Assembly (NCBI GenBank): GCA_035315065.1
Contig: DATFYM010000153.1
Span: forward strand, 1-8,997
Reading direction: 5' to 3'
Source: DATFYM01 sp035315065
Lineage (GTDB): Bacteria; Acidobacteriota; Terriglobia; UBA7540
Length of the DNA: 8,997 bases
The notes below the pieces were generated by a model. That model worked only from the letters and a program-made list of their open reading frames with translations, did no database searches and had not been told where the DNA came from. Positions 1-6,530 of the stretch are shown piece by piece; positions within the stretch are counted from its first letter, which is position 1; each line of letters opens with the position of its first letter. A program made the translations under genes and the position numbers.

Positions 1-59
1 TGTTAACTTGGTGGGATTAATTCCTTCTCTCGCATTTCGGAACGCTTGAGTCTTCGTGA

Positions 60-92
60 AAGCTGCATACGGGAAAACCGTATGTGCAGTTT
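60..92 (+). ncRNA. Upstream domain-V-like hairpin of the group II element
   Basis: Bases 61-67 pair with 85-91. A two-base bulge (83-84) lies on the 3' side. Bases 68-72 then pair with 78-82, closing a GAAAA loop. The lower stem carries the AGC triad (61-63), with its G opposite a U (62 with 90), as in canonical domain V. The fold is therefore domain V-like in triad, bulge spacing and loop, yet it lies about 125 bp before the reverse transcriptase start rather than after the gene. It may be a domain V remnant of another intron, or a structure of this intron family upstream of the ORF. Confidence 0.6.
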
Positions 93-216
93 GAGCGGCG
101 GACGGAGGCCAGCGCGCAAGCGCGCCTCCTCCGACCCGACACCGACGAAAGGACCGAACTCCAGGGGGCAACCCTTGGGGGAGGGACGGGAGGGAAGGCG
201 ACCGACCAGGGAGAAC

Positions 217-1584
217 ATGGGACAGACCGCCGCGACCCGGACACCGAGCCGGACCCCCGCGCTCAGCGGGCTGGACCGTGTACGAGAAGCAGCACGGAAG
301 GACAAGAAGGTACGGTTCACCGCCCTGCTGCACCACGTCACCGTGGATCGGCTACCGGGCAGCTATTACGAGTTGAAGAAGCAGGCTGCCCCGGGAGTAG
401 ATGGGGTGACGTGGCAGGAGTATGGGGCGGGGCTGGAGGAGCGGTTAACAGACCTCCATGCCCGTGTGCATCGGGGCGCCTATCGGGCGCAGCCGTCAAA
501 ACGAGCCTATATTCCCAAAGAGGATGGACGACAGCGCCCTCTGGGAATAGCCAGCCTGGAGGACAAAATCGTCCAACAGGCTCTGGTGACGGTCCTGAAC
601 TGCATCTACGAAGAGGACTTCAAGGGGTTTTCGTACGGTTTTCGGCCTGCCCGTAGCGCGCACGATGCACTGGACGCGCTGTGGGTGGGGCTGACCCGAA
701 AGCAGGTGAACTGGGTGCTGGATGCGGACATTCGGGGATTTTTCGATAACGTAAACCACGAATGGATGCAGAAGTTTCTCCAGCATCGGATCGCGGATCG
801 CCGAGTCCTGCGCTTAGTGGATAAATGGCTGGGGGCAGGAGTCTCGGAGGAAGGAACGTGGTCGGAGACGAAGGTGGGGATACCGCAAGGGGCAGTGATC
901 TCGCCCTTGTTGGCGAATATCTACCTGCATTACGTCCTCGACCTGTGGGCGCACCGATGGCGAGAGAAGCAGGCGTCCGGGGACGTGATCCTGATACGCT
1001 ATGCAGACGATTTCGTCATGGGGTTTCAGCACCGGGTGGAAGCGGAGCGATTCCTGGCAGCACTGGGGAAGCGCTTGCAAAAGTTCGGGCTGGAATTGCA
1101 CCCGGAGAAGACGCGCCTGATCGAGTTTGGGCGCTTTGCCGCCAGTAATCGGAAGCAGCGAGGAGAAGGGAAGCCCGAGACCTTTAATTTCTTGGGTTTC
1201 ACCCACATATGTGGGGTGACCCGCACCCAAGGCCGATTCACCGTCCGGCGCCAGACCATCACCAAGCGGTTACGGGCGAAGCTTCGCGAAGTAAAGGAGC
1301 AACTCCGACGCCGCCTGCATGATCCGGTCGCGGAGACGGGGAAGTGGTTACGGTCGGTGGTGCAGGGGTACTTCAACTACCATGCTGTGCCGACGAACTA
1401 CGGTAGTCTGAACACGTTCCGGTACCAAGTGGCGAGAGCGTGGCGATGGGTCCTCAACCGGCGGAGCCAACGCGCCCGGATGACCTGGGAGCGTTTCGCG
1501 AAGCTGGCGGCCCGGTGGCTGCCTCGCCCGCGCATCCTCCACCCTTATCCTAGCGTGCGCTTCGCCGTCACGCATCCGAGGTAA
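217..1584 (+). CDS. ltrA: Group II intron reverse transcriptase/maturase
   Basis: Intron-encoded protein of 455 aa that would assist splicing of its own RNA and copy it into DNA during retrohoming. Reverse transcriptase motifs occur in order: KKQAAPGVDG near residues 54-63, RPLGIASLEDKIVQQAL at 107-123, SYGFRPARSAHDAL at 139-152, the first catalytic aspartate region DADIRGFFDNV (169-179), GIPQGAVISPLLANIYL (221-237) and the RYADDF active site with D264 and D265. A maturase (X) domain follows, with NFLGFTH at 324-330 and GYFNYHAVP at 384-392. The chain ends at a basic tail with no CxxC pairs, so the HNH endonuclease domain found in LtrA is absent, as in several endonuclease-less lineages. The ATG at 217 is chosen because AGGGAG precedes it. 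The frame is open back to 46, but that part translates the intron hairpins. The stop codon touches domain V. I did not assign a phylogenetic class. Confidence 0.93.
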   Translation: MGQTAATRTPSRTPALSGLDRVREAARKDKKVRFTALLHHVTVDRLPGSYYELKKQAAPGVDGVTWQEYGAGLEERLTDLHARVHRGAYRAQPSKRAYIPKEDGRQRPLGIASLEDKIVQQALVTVLNCIYEEDFKGFSYGFRPARSAHDALDALWVGLTRKQVNWVLDADIRGFFDNVNHEWMQKFLQHRIADRRVLRLVDKWLGAGVSEEGTWSETKVGIPQGAVISPLLANIYLHYVLDLWAHRWREKQASGDVILIRYADDFVMGFQHRVEAERFLAALGKRLQKFGLELHPEKTRLIEFGRFAASNRKQRGEGKPETFNFLGFTHICGVTRTQGRFTVRRQTITKRLRAKLREVKEQLRRRLHDPVAETGKWLRSVVQGYFNYHAVPTNYGSLNTFRYQVARAWRWVLNRRSQRARMTWERFAKLAARWLPRPRILHPYPSVRFAVTHPR

Positions 1585-1617
1585 GAGCCGTATGAGGTAA
1601 TTCTTCACGTACGGATC
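1585..1617 (+). ncRNA. Group II intron domain V
   Basis: Bases 1585-1592 pair with 1610-1617, followed by a CG two-base bulge (1608-1609) and an upper stem of 1593-1597 with 1603-1607. This is the size and shape of domain V. The catalytic triad AGC sits at 1586-1588. Two departures are visible: the triad G (1587) faces A1615 instead of U, and the loop is UAAUU rather than a GNRA tetraloop. It starts on the base after the reverse transcriptase stop codon. Confidence 0.85.
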
Positions 1618-1622
1618 TGTGC

Positions 1623-1657
1623 GGGGGGCGTCGGGCAACCGGCGTCCCTACCGCGAC
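1623..1657 (+). ncRNA. Group II intron domain VI and 3' splice site
   Basis: A hairpin with a GCAA tetraloop (1635-1638) is formed by 1624-1634 pairing with 1639-1649, including G-U pairs. A1650 is left bulged before G1623 pairs with C1651. A bulged A eight bases from the 3' end is the lariat branch point of group II introns, so the 3' splice site is placed after AC at 1656-1657. Confidence 0.75.
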
Positions 1658-1663
1658 CGAGTT

Positions 1664-2279
1664 GCATGATAACAAAGGATCGGGCCTGGTGAAAATCAGG
1701 AACGAAGCCACCGTTGGGGGAAGAAGAGTTGAAGGTTCAAGGTCGAAGGTCGAAGAGTCCGGCGCCAAGGGGCACCCGCTTGACTGTGCGACCTTGGACC
1801 TTCAACTGCTTGAGTTCTTCTGGAGGCTGATGTCTGAGAACTGAGAGCTTTTTGAAAAGACGAAGCCACCGATTTGCATGATAACAAAGGATCGGGCCCG
1901 GCGGAAATCGGGAACGAAGCCACCGTGGGGTAAGAAGAGTTGAAGGTTCGAAGGTCGGTCGAAGGTTGAAAGAAGTCCGAGGCCCAACAGCCCCGCTCTT
2001 GACTGTTCGACCTTGGACCTTCAAACTGTTCGACTTCTTCTGAAGGCTAATGGCCGAAAGCTGAGAGTTTTTTGAAAAACGAAGCCACCGATTTGCTTGA
2101 TAACAAAGGATCGGGCCCGGTGGAAATCAGGAACGAAGCCACCGTTGGGGGAAGAGGAGTTGAAGGTTCAAGGTCGAAGGTCGAAGAGTCCAGCGCCCAA
2201 GCGCCCCGCTCTTGACTGTTCGACCTTGGACCTTCAACTGTTCGACTTCTGAAGGCTGGTGGCGGAAAGCCGAGAGCTT
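1664..2279. repeat. Tandem array of three ~215-bp units, each with a long heptad-built hairpin
   Basis: Units start at 1664, 1876 and 2095, each with GC(A/T)TGATAACAAAGGATCGG. Spacings are 212 and 219 bp. The third unit stops near 2279 and lacks the final segment ending in CGAAGCCACCG. Each unit holds a purine-rich left arm of near-7-nt steps (consensus GTYSAAG, e.g. 1728-1755, 1939-1957, 2159-2178) and a matching right arm (1790-1807, 2006-2026, 2219-2238). Apart from one G-U position the arms are nearly fully complementary. Indels between units lie inside the arms, which suggests slippage. CGAAGCCACCG occurs near the start and end of units 1 and 2 (it forms the junction to the next unit) and once near the start of unit 3. 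Reading frames here are short, in several frames, and look like translated repeats, so no gene is called. Confidence 0.9.
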
Positions 2280-2402
2280 GGATGGCGAGACTCCCATGCC
2301 AACGGGCTCCTCTTTCGGTAGGCAACTGGCGTTTGTCAACACGAAAGCTGAGATCGAGGAGGGTCAGCAGAAGGAAAAGCGATCATCTTTTTCGCGGGAC
2401 TG

Positions 2403-2530
2403 AACCCAAACTTTATTGAAAAAAAAGAAGATCTTGGGTTGGGTTTCTGGACCGAACCCATTTAAGCCACCATCTTGCTGAAAATAAATGGCTTAACTCT
2501 TGGAAAGCCACCAACTGATTGAAAAACATG
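2403..2530. repeat. Cluster of short hairpins with similar TTGAAAA-type loops
   Basis: Visible stems are AACCCAA (2403-2409) with TTGGGTT (2434-2440), GGGTT (2441-2445) with AACCC (2455-2459), and TAAGCCA (2463-2469) with TGGCTTA (2489-2495). Two of the loops contain TTATTGAAAA or TTGCTGAAAA. A further AAGCCACC copy near 2505 is followed by TGATTGAAAA. These resemble the AAGCCACCG...TTGCTTGATAACAAAGG segment of the neighbouring 215-bp units and look like diverged fragments of the same family. Confidence 0.6.
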
Positions 2531-2735
2531 GATGTTAGTCAAGATCATCAGGAGAAAGCGTGACATCTCGACTCACGGGGACTACGAACGTCCCGGAATG
2601 CGCGTTCTGGGTCGCCAATCGGCCCAGGCGGCGCTGGCGCTGCTTGAGAGCAACGGTGGTCGGTCTTCTGTCAAACGGCTCTTGTGGAGGGTATTGGTGA
2701 GAAATAGAAAATTAGTTATTGCATCGTGGTGTCTC

Positions 2736-2741
2736 AAGGAG
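2736..2741 (+). promoter_or_regulatory. Ribosome binding site of glgP
   Basis: AAGGAG lies 13 bases before the GTG at 2755. The spacing is slightly long, but this is the only good Shine-Dalgarno match near the conserved N-terminus. It argues for the GTG rather than the in-frame TTG at 2719, which precedes it. Confidence 0.55.
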
Positions 2742-2754
2742 TACTATTCGAACC

Positions 2755-5388
2755 GTGAAACCAATTCGAACCTTCAGTGTAATCCCCTCGCTGCCGACTT
2801 CCATCGAAGCCCTTCGAGGAATTGCCTACAACCTAAGCTGGGCCTGGAGCCATGACAGCATCGAACTTTTCCGCCGGCTCGATCACGACCTATGGGAAAC
2901 TTCGGGCCACAATCCGGTGTTGATGCTCGGCGCCATAGAACAGGAAAAACTTGAAGCCGCCGCCCGCGACGACGCTTTCCTGGCCCACCTGGAGCGCGTG
3001 TCGACGATGCTTGAGTCGTACCTCGGAAGCGAGACCTCGTGGTTTAAGAAGCTGAGTGGGGCGACGACCGACAACCCGCTCATCGCCTATTTTTCTGCCG
3101 AGTTTGGCCTCACCGAGTGCCTGTCCATCTTCGCAGGAGGACTCGGCATCCTGGCGGGCGACCACCTGAAGTCGGCGAGCGACCTCGGGCTACCCTTGGT
3201 GGGCATGGGCTTGCTCTATCAACAAGGCTACTTTCGGCAGTACCTAAACCAAGCCGGCTGGCAGCAGGAGTCGTACGAGAACAACGACTTCCATAACTTA
3301 CCGCTCAGCCAAGTCACCGGCGACAACGGCAAGCCGCTCACTGTGCAAGTGGAATACCCCGGGCGACGCGTCCTGGCCCAGGTTTGGCGGGTGCAAGTGG
3401 GGCGGGTGCCACTCTACTTGCTCGACACAAACCTTGCCGCCAACGGAAGCGACGAGGATCGGGCCATTACCTACCAGTTGTACGGCGGCGATCGGGAGAT
3501 GCGCATCAAGCAGGAGGTCCTGCTGGGTATCGGCGGCTATCGGGCGCTCGAGGCGCTGGGCCTCCAGCCCACCGTTTACCACATGAATGAAGGCCACTCG
3601 GCCTTTCTGGCGCTGGAGCGGGTACGACGACTGATGGAAACGCGCCAACTCTCTTTCGCCGAAGCGCGCGAGCTTGCGTCGTCGAGCCTGGTCTTCACCA
3701 CTCACACGCCGGTGGAGGCCGGCCACGACTACTTCTCGGCGGAGCAAATGGACCGCTACTTCGGCGACTACTCGCGCCGGCTGGGCCTGCCGCGGGAGGA
3801 CTTCCTCGCGCTGGGCCGCAAGGACCCCCACGATCAAAGTGAGTTCTGCATGACCGTCCTCGCCCTGCGTCTTTCATCGCAGTCGAACGGCGTGAGCAAA
3901 TTACACGGCGAGGTCAGCCGCCGCATGTGGCAGGGGCTGTGGCCGGGGGTTCCGGTGGATGAAATCCCCATCCAGCACATTACCAACGGCGTGCATTTCC
4001 GCAGTTGGATCTCACAGGAGATGAACCAACTCTACGATCGCTACCTGGGTCCGAGCTGGCGCGTCGAACCCGCCAACAACGAGGTGTGGAATCGCGTCTA
4101 TTCGATTCCCGCCGAGGAGTTGTGGCGCACGCATGAACGCCGGCGCGACCGGCTGGTGGGTTGGGCGCGGCGTCGGGTGCGTGACCAGCGGGTTCGCCGC
4201 AGCGCCCCGCAAAGGGAAATCGAAGCCGCGGAAGAGGTGCTCGATCCCGACGCGCTCACCATTGGGTTCGCCCGCCGCTTCGCCACCTACAAGCGCGCCA
4301 CGCTCATTCTGCGCGACCTCCCGCGCCTTGAGCGCATCCTCACCGACAGCCAGCGCCCGGTGCAACTCATCTTCTCCGGCAAGGCTCACCCGCGTGACGA
4401 CGCGGGCAAGGAACTAATCCGGCAGATCAGTAATCTGACGCGTTCGCCTGATCTCGGCCGGCGTATCGTCTTCCTCGCCGACTACGACATGGCGGTGGCG
4501 CGGTATCTCGTTCAGGGAGTCGACGTTTGGTTGAATACGCCCCTTCGTCCCATGGAAGCCAGCGGGACCAGCGGCATGAAAGCCGCTGCCAACGGCGTGC
4601 TGAATCTGAGCACCCTGGATGGCTGGTGGGACGAGGTATGGCGCGCTCCGATCCCGGAGGGCGGCCGCGCCCGGCGCGCCTCCGACCGCGTCCACATCGG
4701 CGGCTGGGCTATCGGAAAGGGAGAAATCTACGACGATCCCAACTATCAGGACCAGGTGGAAGCCGAGGACCTGTATGACCTACTCGAACGGGACGTTGTT
4801 CCCGCCTTCTACGATCGAGGTCCGGATCGTGTCCCCCGCAAATGGGTCGAGCGGATGAAGGCCTCCATCGGCAGTATCTGCGCCTTTGTCAACACCCATC
4901 GTATGGTAAGGGACTACACGTGCCAGTTCTACCTGCGGGCGCACCAGTCGTACCGAGCCCTCGAAGCCCAAGGCGCCGCCCGGGCCAAGTCGCTGGCTGC
5001 CTGGACCGCCCACGTTCGCCAGGAGTGGCCTCAGGTTCGCATCGAAGGGGTCGAGCAGGGACCCGGGGTTACGTTGCCGGTGGGCACCGATGTCCGGGTG
5101 CGCGCTCACGTCCAACTCGGTTCGCTGTCGCCGCAGGACGTAGCGGCCGAGCTCTACCTCGGTCGCCTCGATGCTGCCGGAGATCTCTTAGGGGCGGCTG
5201 CAATCCCCATGACGTCAGCCGGGCAAGATGGCCGCGGCAACTGCCTGTTCGAAGCCACCACTGCGTGTGGCCGAAGCGGACTGCACGGTTTCACCGTGCG
5301 TGTAAGGCCTGCTCACCCGGACCTCGCCGTGCCATTCTTGCCCGGTTTGATCTGCTGGGCCAACACAGGGAAAGCTGACAGGGGATAG
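2755..5388 (+). CDS. glgP: Alpha-glucan (glycogen) phosphorylase, GT35, DUF3417 type
   Basis: Cytosolic, PLP-dependent enzyme that releases glucose-1-phosphate from the non-reducing ends of glycogen or maltodextrin. The 877-aa chain opens with KPIRTFSVIPSLP and a DUF3417-like N-terminal domain (to about residue 115) typical of the bacterial/archaeal short phosphorylase branch; the mycobacterial GlgP has similar size. Further family motifs are YFSAEFGL, HMNEGHSAF (276-284), TTHTPVEAGHD (315-325), ITNGVH (409-414), FARRFATYKR (505-514), FSGKAHPRD and EASGTSGMKAAANG. In the last of these, K609 is the expected PLP lysine. Residues after about 780 form a C-terminal extension seen in long members. 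The GTG start at 2755 is chosen from the KPIRTF N-terminus and an upstream AAGGAG. The gene stands alone and converges on thrB. Its last residues (ADRG and stop) are encoded by the first heptads of a period-7 array. Confidence 0.95.
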   Translation: MKPIRTFSVIPSLPTSIEALRGIAYNLSWAWSHDSIELFRRLDHDLWETSGHNPVLMLGAIEQEKLEAAARDDAFLAHLERVSTMLESYLGSETSWFKKLSGATTDNPLIAYFSAEFGLTECLSIFAGGLGILAGDHLKSASDLGLPLVGMGLLYQQGYFRQYLNQAGWQQESYENNDFHNLPLSQVTGDNGKPLTVQVEYPGRRVLAQVWRVQVGRVPLYLLDTNLAANGSDEDRAITYQLYGGDREMRIKQEVLLGIGGYRALEALGLQPTVYHMNEGHSAFLALERVRRLMETRQLSFAEARELASSSLVFTTHTPVEAGHDYFSAEQMDRYFGDYSRRLGLPREDFLALGRKDPHDQSEFCMTVLALRLSSQSNGVSKLHGEVSRRMWQGLWPGVPVDEIPIQHITNGVHFRSWISQEMNQLYDRYLGPSWRVEPANNEVWNRVYSIPAEELWRTHERRRDRLVGWARRRVRDQRVRRSAPQREIEAAEEVLDPDALTIGFARRFATYKRATLILRDLPRLERILTDSQRPVQLIFSGKAHPRDDAGKELIRQISNLTRSPDLGRRIVFLADYDMAVARYLVQGVDVWLNTPLRPMEASGTSGMKAAANGVLNLSTLDGWWDEVWRAPIPEGGRARRASDRVHIGGWAIGKGEIYDDPNYQDQVEAEDLYDLLERDVVPAFYDRGPDRVPRKWVERMKASIGSICAFVNTHRMVRDYTCQFYLRAHQSYRALEAQGAARAKSLAAWTAHVRQEWPQVRIEGVEQGPGVTLPVGTDVRVRAHVQLGSLSPQDVAAELYLGRLDAAGDLLGAAAIPMTSAGQDGRGNCLFEATTACGRSGLHGFTVRVRPAHPDLAVPFLPGLICWANTGKADRG

Positions 5389-5437
5389 GGGACAGAGTGA
5401 AGTGAAAGGGTAAAGGGTGAAGGATGAAGGGTAAAAG
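5375..5437. repeat. Heptad repeat array, left (glgP 3' end)
   Basis: Nine consecutive 7-nt steps, beginning CTGACAG at 5375 and tending to GTGAAGG/GTAAAGG from 5403 on. The first two steps lie inside glgP and provide its stop codon (5386-5388). The purine-rich strand is the top strand. Units differ by one or two bases, so this is a degenerate short tandem repeat and not a perfect microsatellite. Confidence 0.85.
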
Positions 5438-5490
5438 CAAGACTGGCCTTCACCCTTCGCCCTTGACTCTTCACCCTTTGGCCTTCACCT
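5410..5490. terminator. Inverted heptad arrays between convergent glgP and thrB; possible two-way terminator
   Basis: The left array (GGGTGAA-type steps) and the right array (TTCACCC-type steps) are complementary. For example AAGGGTGAAG near 5413-5422 can pair with CTTCACCCTT at 5448-5457 or at 5468-5477. The structure sits exactly where two convergent transcripts end and could stop both. No clean U-tract follows either arm, so function as a terminator is inferred from position and pairing only. Confidence 0.45.
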
Positions 5491-5511
5491 GTACCCTATC
5501 CCCCGTTCCCT
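5449..5511. repeat. Heptad repeat array, right (thrB 3' end)
   Basis: Nine 7-nt steps, starting TTCACCC at 5449, then TTCGCCC and later TTCACCT, GTACCCT, ATCCCCC. It overlaps the last 13 or so codons of thrB, which is read on the other strand and stops at 5471-5473. The pyrimidine-rich strand is the top strand, opposite in orientation to the left array. Confidence 0.85.
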
Positions 5512-6418
5512 CGATTCTGTTCCAGCCTTTGGCGCCGAGATTGTCAGCCGAGAGGCAATGTACCTCAGACTCGACACCCTGCTGTGCCAGCAGTTGTCGA
5601 ATCTCCTCGCCGATAGCTTCGGCGCTGGCGCGCGCAAAGGCGAGCACGGAAGGGCCGGCGCCGCTCAGGCACACCCCTTGCAGGTCCGGATGGGTGTGCT
5701 CAAGGACGGCGGTGAGGCCGGGCACGAGGGCGGCACGATAAGGCTGGTGCCAGCGGTCCTCGAAAAAGGAGCGACGGAACTCTGGCCGGGCGGAGAAGAA
5801 GTGCGCTGCCAGCGCCACCGCGCGCTGCAGATTGTGCACCGCATCCGCACGCGAGTACTCCACCGGCAGAACCGCTCGCGCGTCCTCAGTGGGCAAAGGG
5901 TAGTTAGGAACGACCAGGATGATGTGCACCGAGTCGGGAACGGGACACGAGCAGGAAAGGGTCCGACCACCCTCCTCCAGGGCGACGGTAAAACCGCCGT
6001 GCCACGCCGCGGCAGCGTTGTCGGGATGGCCTTCGAGCCGGGTGGCCAGGGTGAGCAACTCCGCGTCCCACAGGGGCCGATTGGCGATCAAGTGGCAGAC
6101 CGCCAGCGAGCCTACGATCGCCGCCGCGCTCGACCCCAGGCCGACGCCGACGGGAATCTGGTTCTCAATTTCCAGGTCGAAGCCGCGAACCTTGTTCCAG
6201 GCCTCCAGAGTGTTCCAGATGGTGCGCGCCACCAGGTTGTCGCTGCCGGTGGAAATGCGCTCCGGAGTGACCCCCGTGTAGCGGATGGTGACGGCACGGT
6301 CGGCGCGCGGCGTCACGTGAATATCGACGTAGAGATTCAGGGCCAGCGCCGCGCAATCAAAGGCGCAGCCGAGGTTGGCGCTGGTCGCCGGAACACGAAC
6401 TGAGATGCGCTCATCCAT
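5471..6418 (-). CDS. thrB: Homoserine kinase (GHMP family)
   Basis: Phosphorylates L-homoserine with ATP to O-phospho-L-homoserine, the substrate of threonine synthase. The 315-aa protein has the usual family length. Visible GHMP motifs are the N-terminal VPATSANLGCAFD (9-21), the ATP-binding glycine/serine loop PVGVGLGSSAAA (89-100), LEGHPDNAAAAWHGGF (128-143) and the C-terminal CLSGAGPSVLA (250-260). Motif 1 reads GCAFD where most homoserine kinases have GPGFD. The start at 6418 fits the N-terminus of the family. thrB follows thrC on the same strand, 80 bp downstream, so the two probably share the SAM-riboswitch transcript. The last residues, GTGDRVQVKAKG, lie past the conserved fold and are encoded within the heptad array. 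Confidence 0.95.
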   Translation of the reverse strand: MDERISVRVPATSANLGCAFDCAALALNLYVDIHVTPRADRAVTIRYTGVTPERISTGSDNLVARTIWNTLEAWNKVRGFDLEIENQIPVGVGLGSSAAAIVGSLAVCHLIANRPLWDAELLTLATRLEGHPDNAAAAWHGGFTVALEEGGRTLSCSCPVPDSVHIILVVPNYPLPTEDARAVLPVEYSRADAVHNLQRAVALAAHFFSARPEFRRSFFEDRWHQPYRAALVPGLTAVLEHTHPDLQGVCLSGAGPSVLAFARASAEAIGEEIRQLLAQQGVESEVHCLSADNLGAKGWNRIEGTGDRVQVKAKG

Positions 6419-6420
6419 TT

Positions 6421-6469
6421 CGGAACTCGGAACGGAAAATTCGAAACTCGAAATTCGAAATTCGAGATG
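6421..6469. repeat. Heptad repeat array upstream of thrB
   Basis: Seven 7-nt steps from 6421: CGGAACT, CGGAACG, GAAAATT, CGAAACT, two identical CGAAATT, and CGAGATG. It fills the space just upstream of the thrB start codon on the coding (minus) strand, so the thrB ribosome binding region is itself repeat sequence. I see no strong Shine-Dalgarno sequence there, which suggests coupled or weak translation. Confidence 0.85.
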
Positions 6470-6488
6470 TCACCATCGCCCCTCTCCC

Positions 6489-6530
6489 CTATACTCTGTC
6501 ACCTGGACCCTACCACCTGTACCCTGTCGC
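6489..6530. repeat. Heptad repeat array at the thrC 3' end
   Basis: Six 7-nt steps from 6489: CTATACT, CTGTCAC, CTGGACC, CTACCAC, CTGTACC, CTGTCGC. The array contains the thrC stop codon (6499-6501) and its last ten codons. Confidence 0.85.

Larger units (their letters stand above)
1..1657 (+). mobile_element. Group II intron, 3' part (5' end outside window)
   Basis: A retroelement made of a reverse transcriptase gene followed immediately by a domain V hairpin and a domain VI hairpin with a bulged adenine. This is the diagnostic 3' architecture of a group II intron. The expected 3' splice site is the AC at 1656-1657, seven bases after the bulged A at 1650. Sequence resembling the downstream repeat units starts within a few bases of that point (ACCGA at 1656-1660, then TTGCATGATAAC), which supports the boundary independently and implies insertion into or beside a copy of that repeat. 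Domains I-III and the 5' splice site must lie mostly left of position 1. Whether the element still splices is uncertain because domain V has departures from consensus. Confidence 0.85.
2280..2754. other. Non-coding stretch between repeat array and glgP
   Basis: No gene is supported here. Bases 2403-2530 are AT-rich and hold several short hairpins annotated separately. A 107-codon frame beginning at 2532 runs past the start of glgP in another frame. It has no recognisable domain and no clear ribosome binding site, so I did not call it. The stretch 2695-2722 is AT-rich and is the most likely promoter area for glgP, but I see no convincing -35/-10 pair. Confidence 0.5.

Noticed and set aside
1664..2279. 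Possible CRISPR array
   Set aside because: Units are about 215 bp and nearly identical throughout, with no short repeat and unique-spacer pattern.
1696..2342. Several short overlapping frames in the tandem array, with repeated peptides such as SFLIFTRPDPLL
   Set aside because: The peptides recur only because the DNA units repeat. They lie in different frames and lack start signals.
2532..2855. A 107-codon frame upstream of and overlapping glgP
   Set aside because: It overlaps the conserved N-terminus of glgP in another frame, has no recognisable domain and no clear ribosome binding site.
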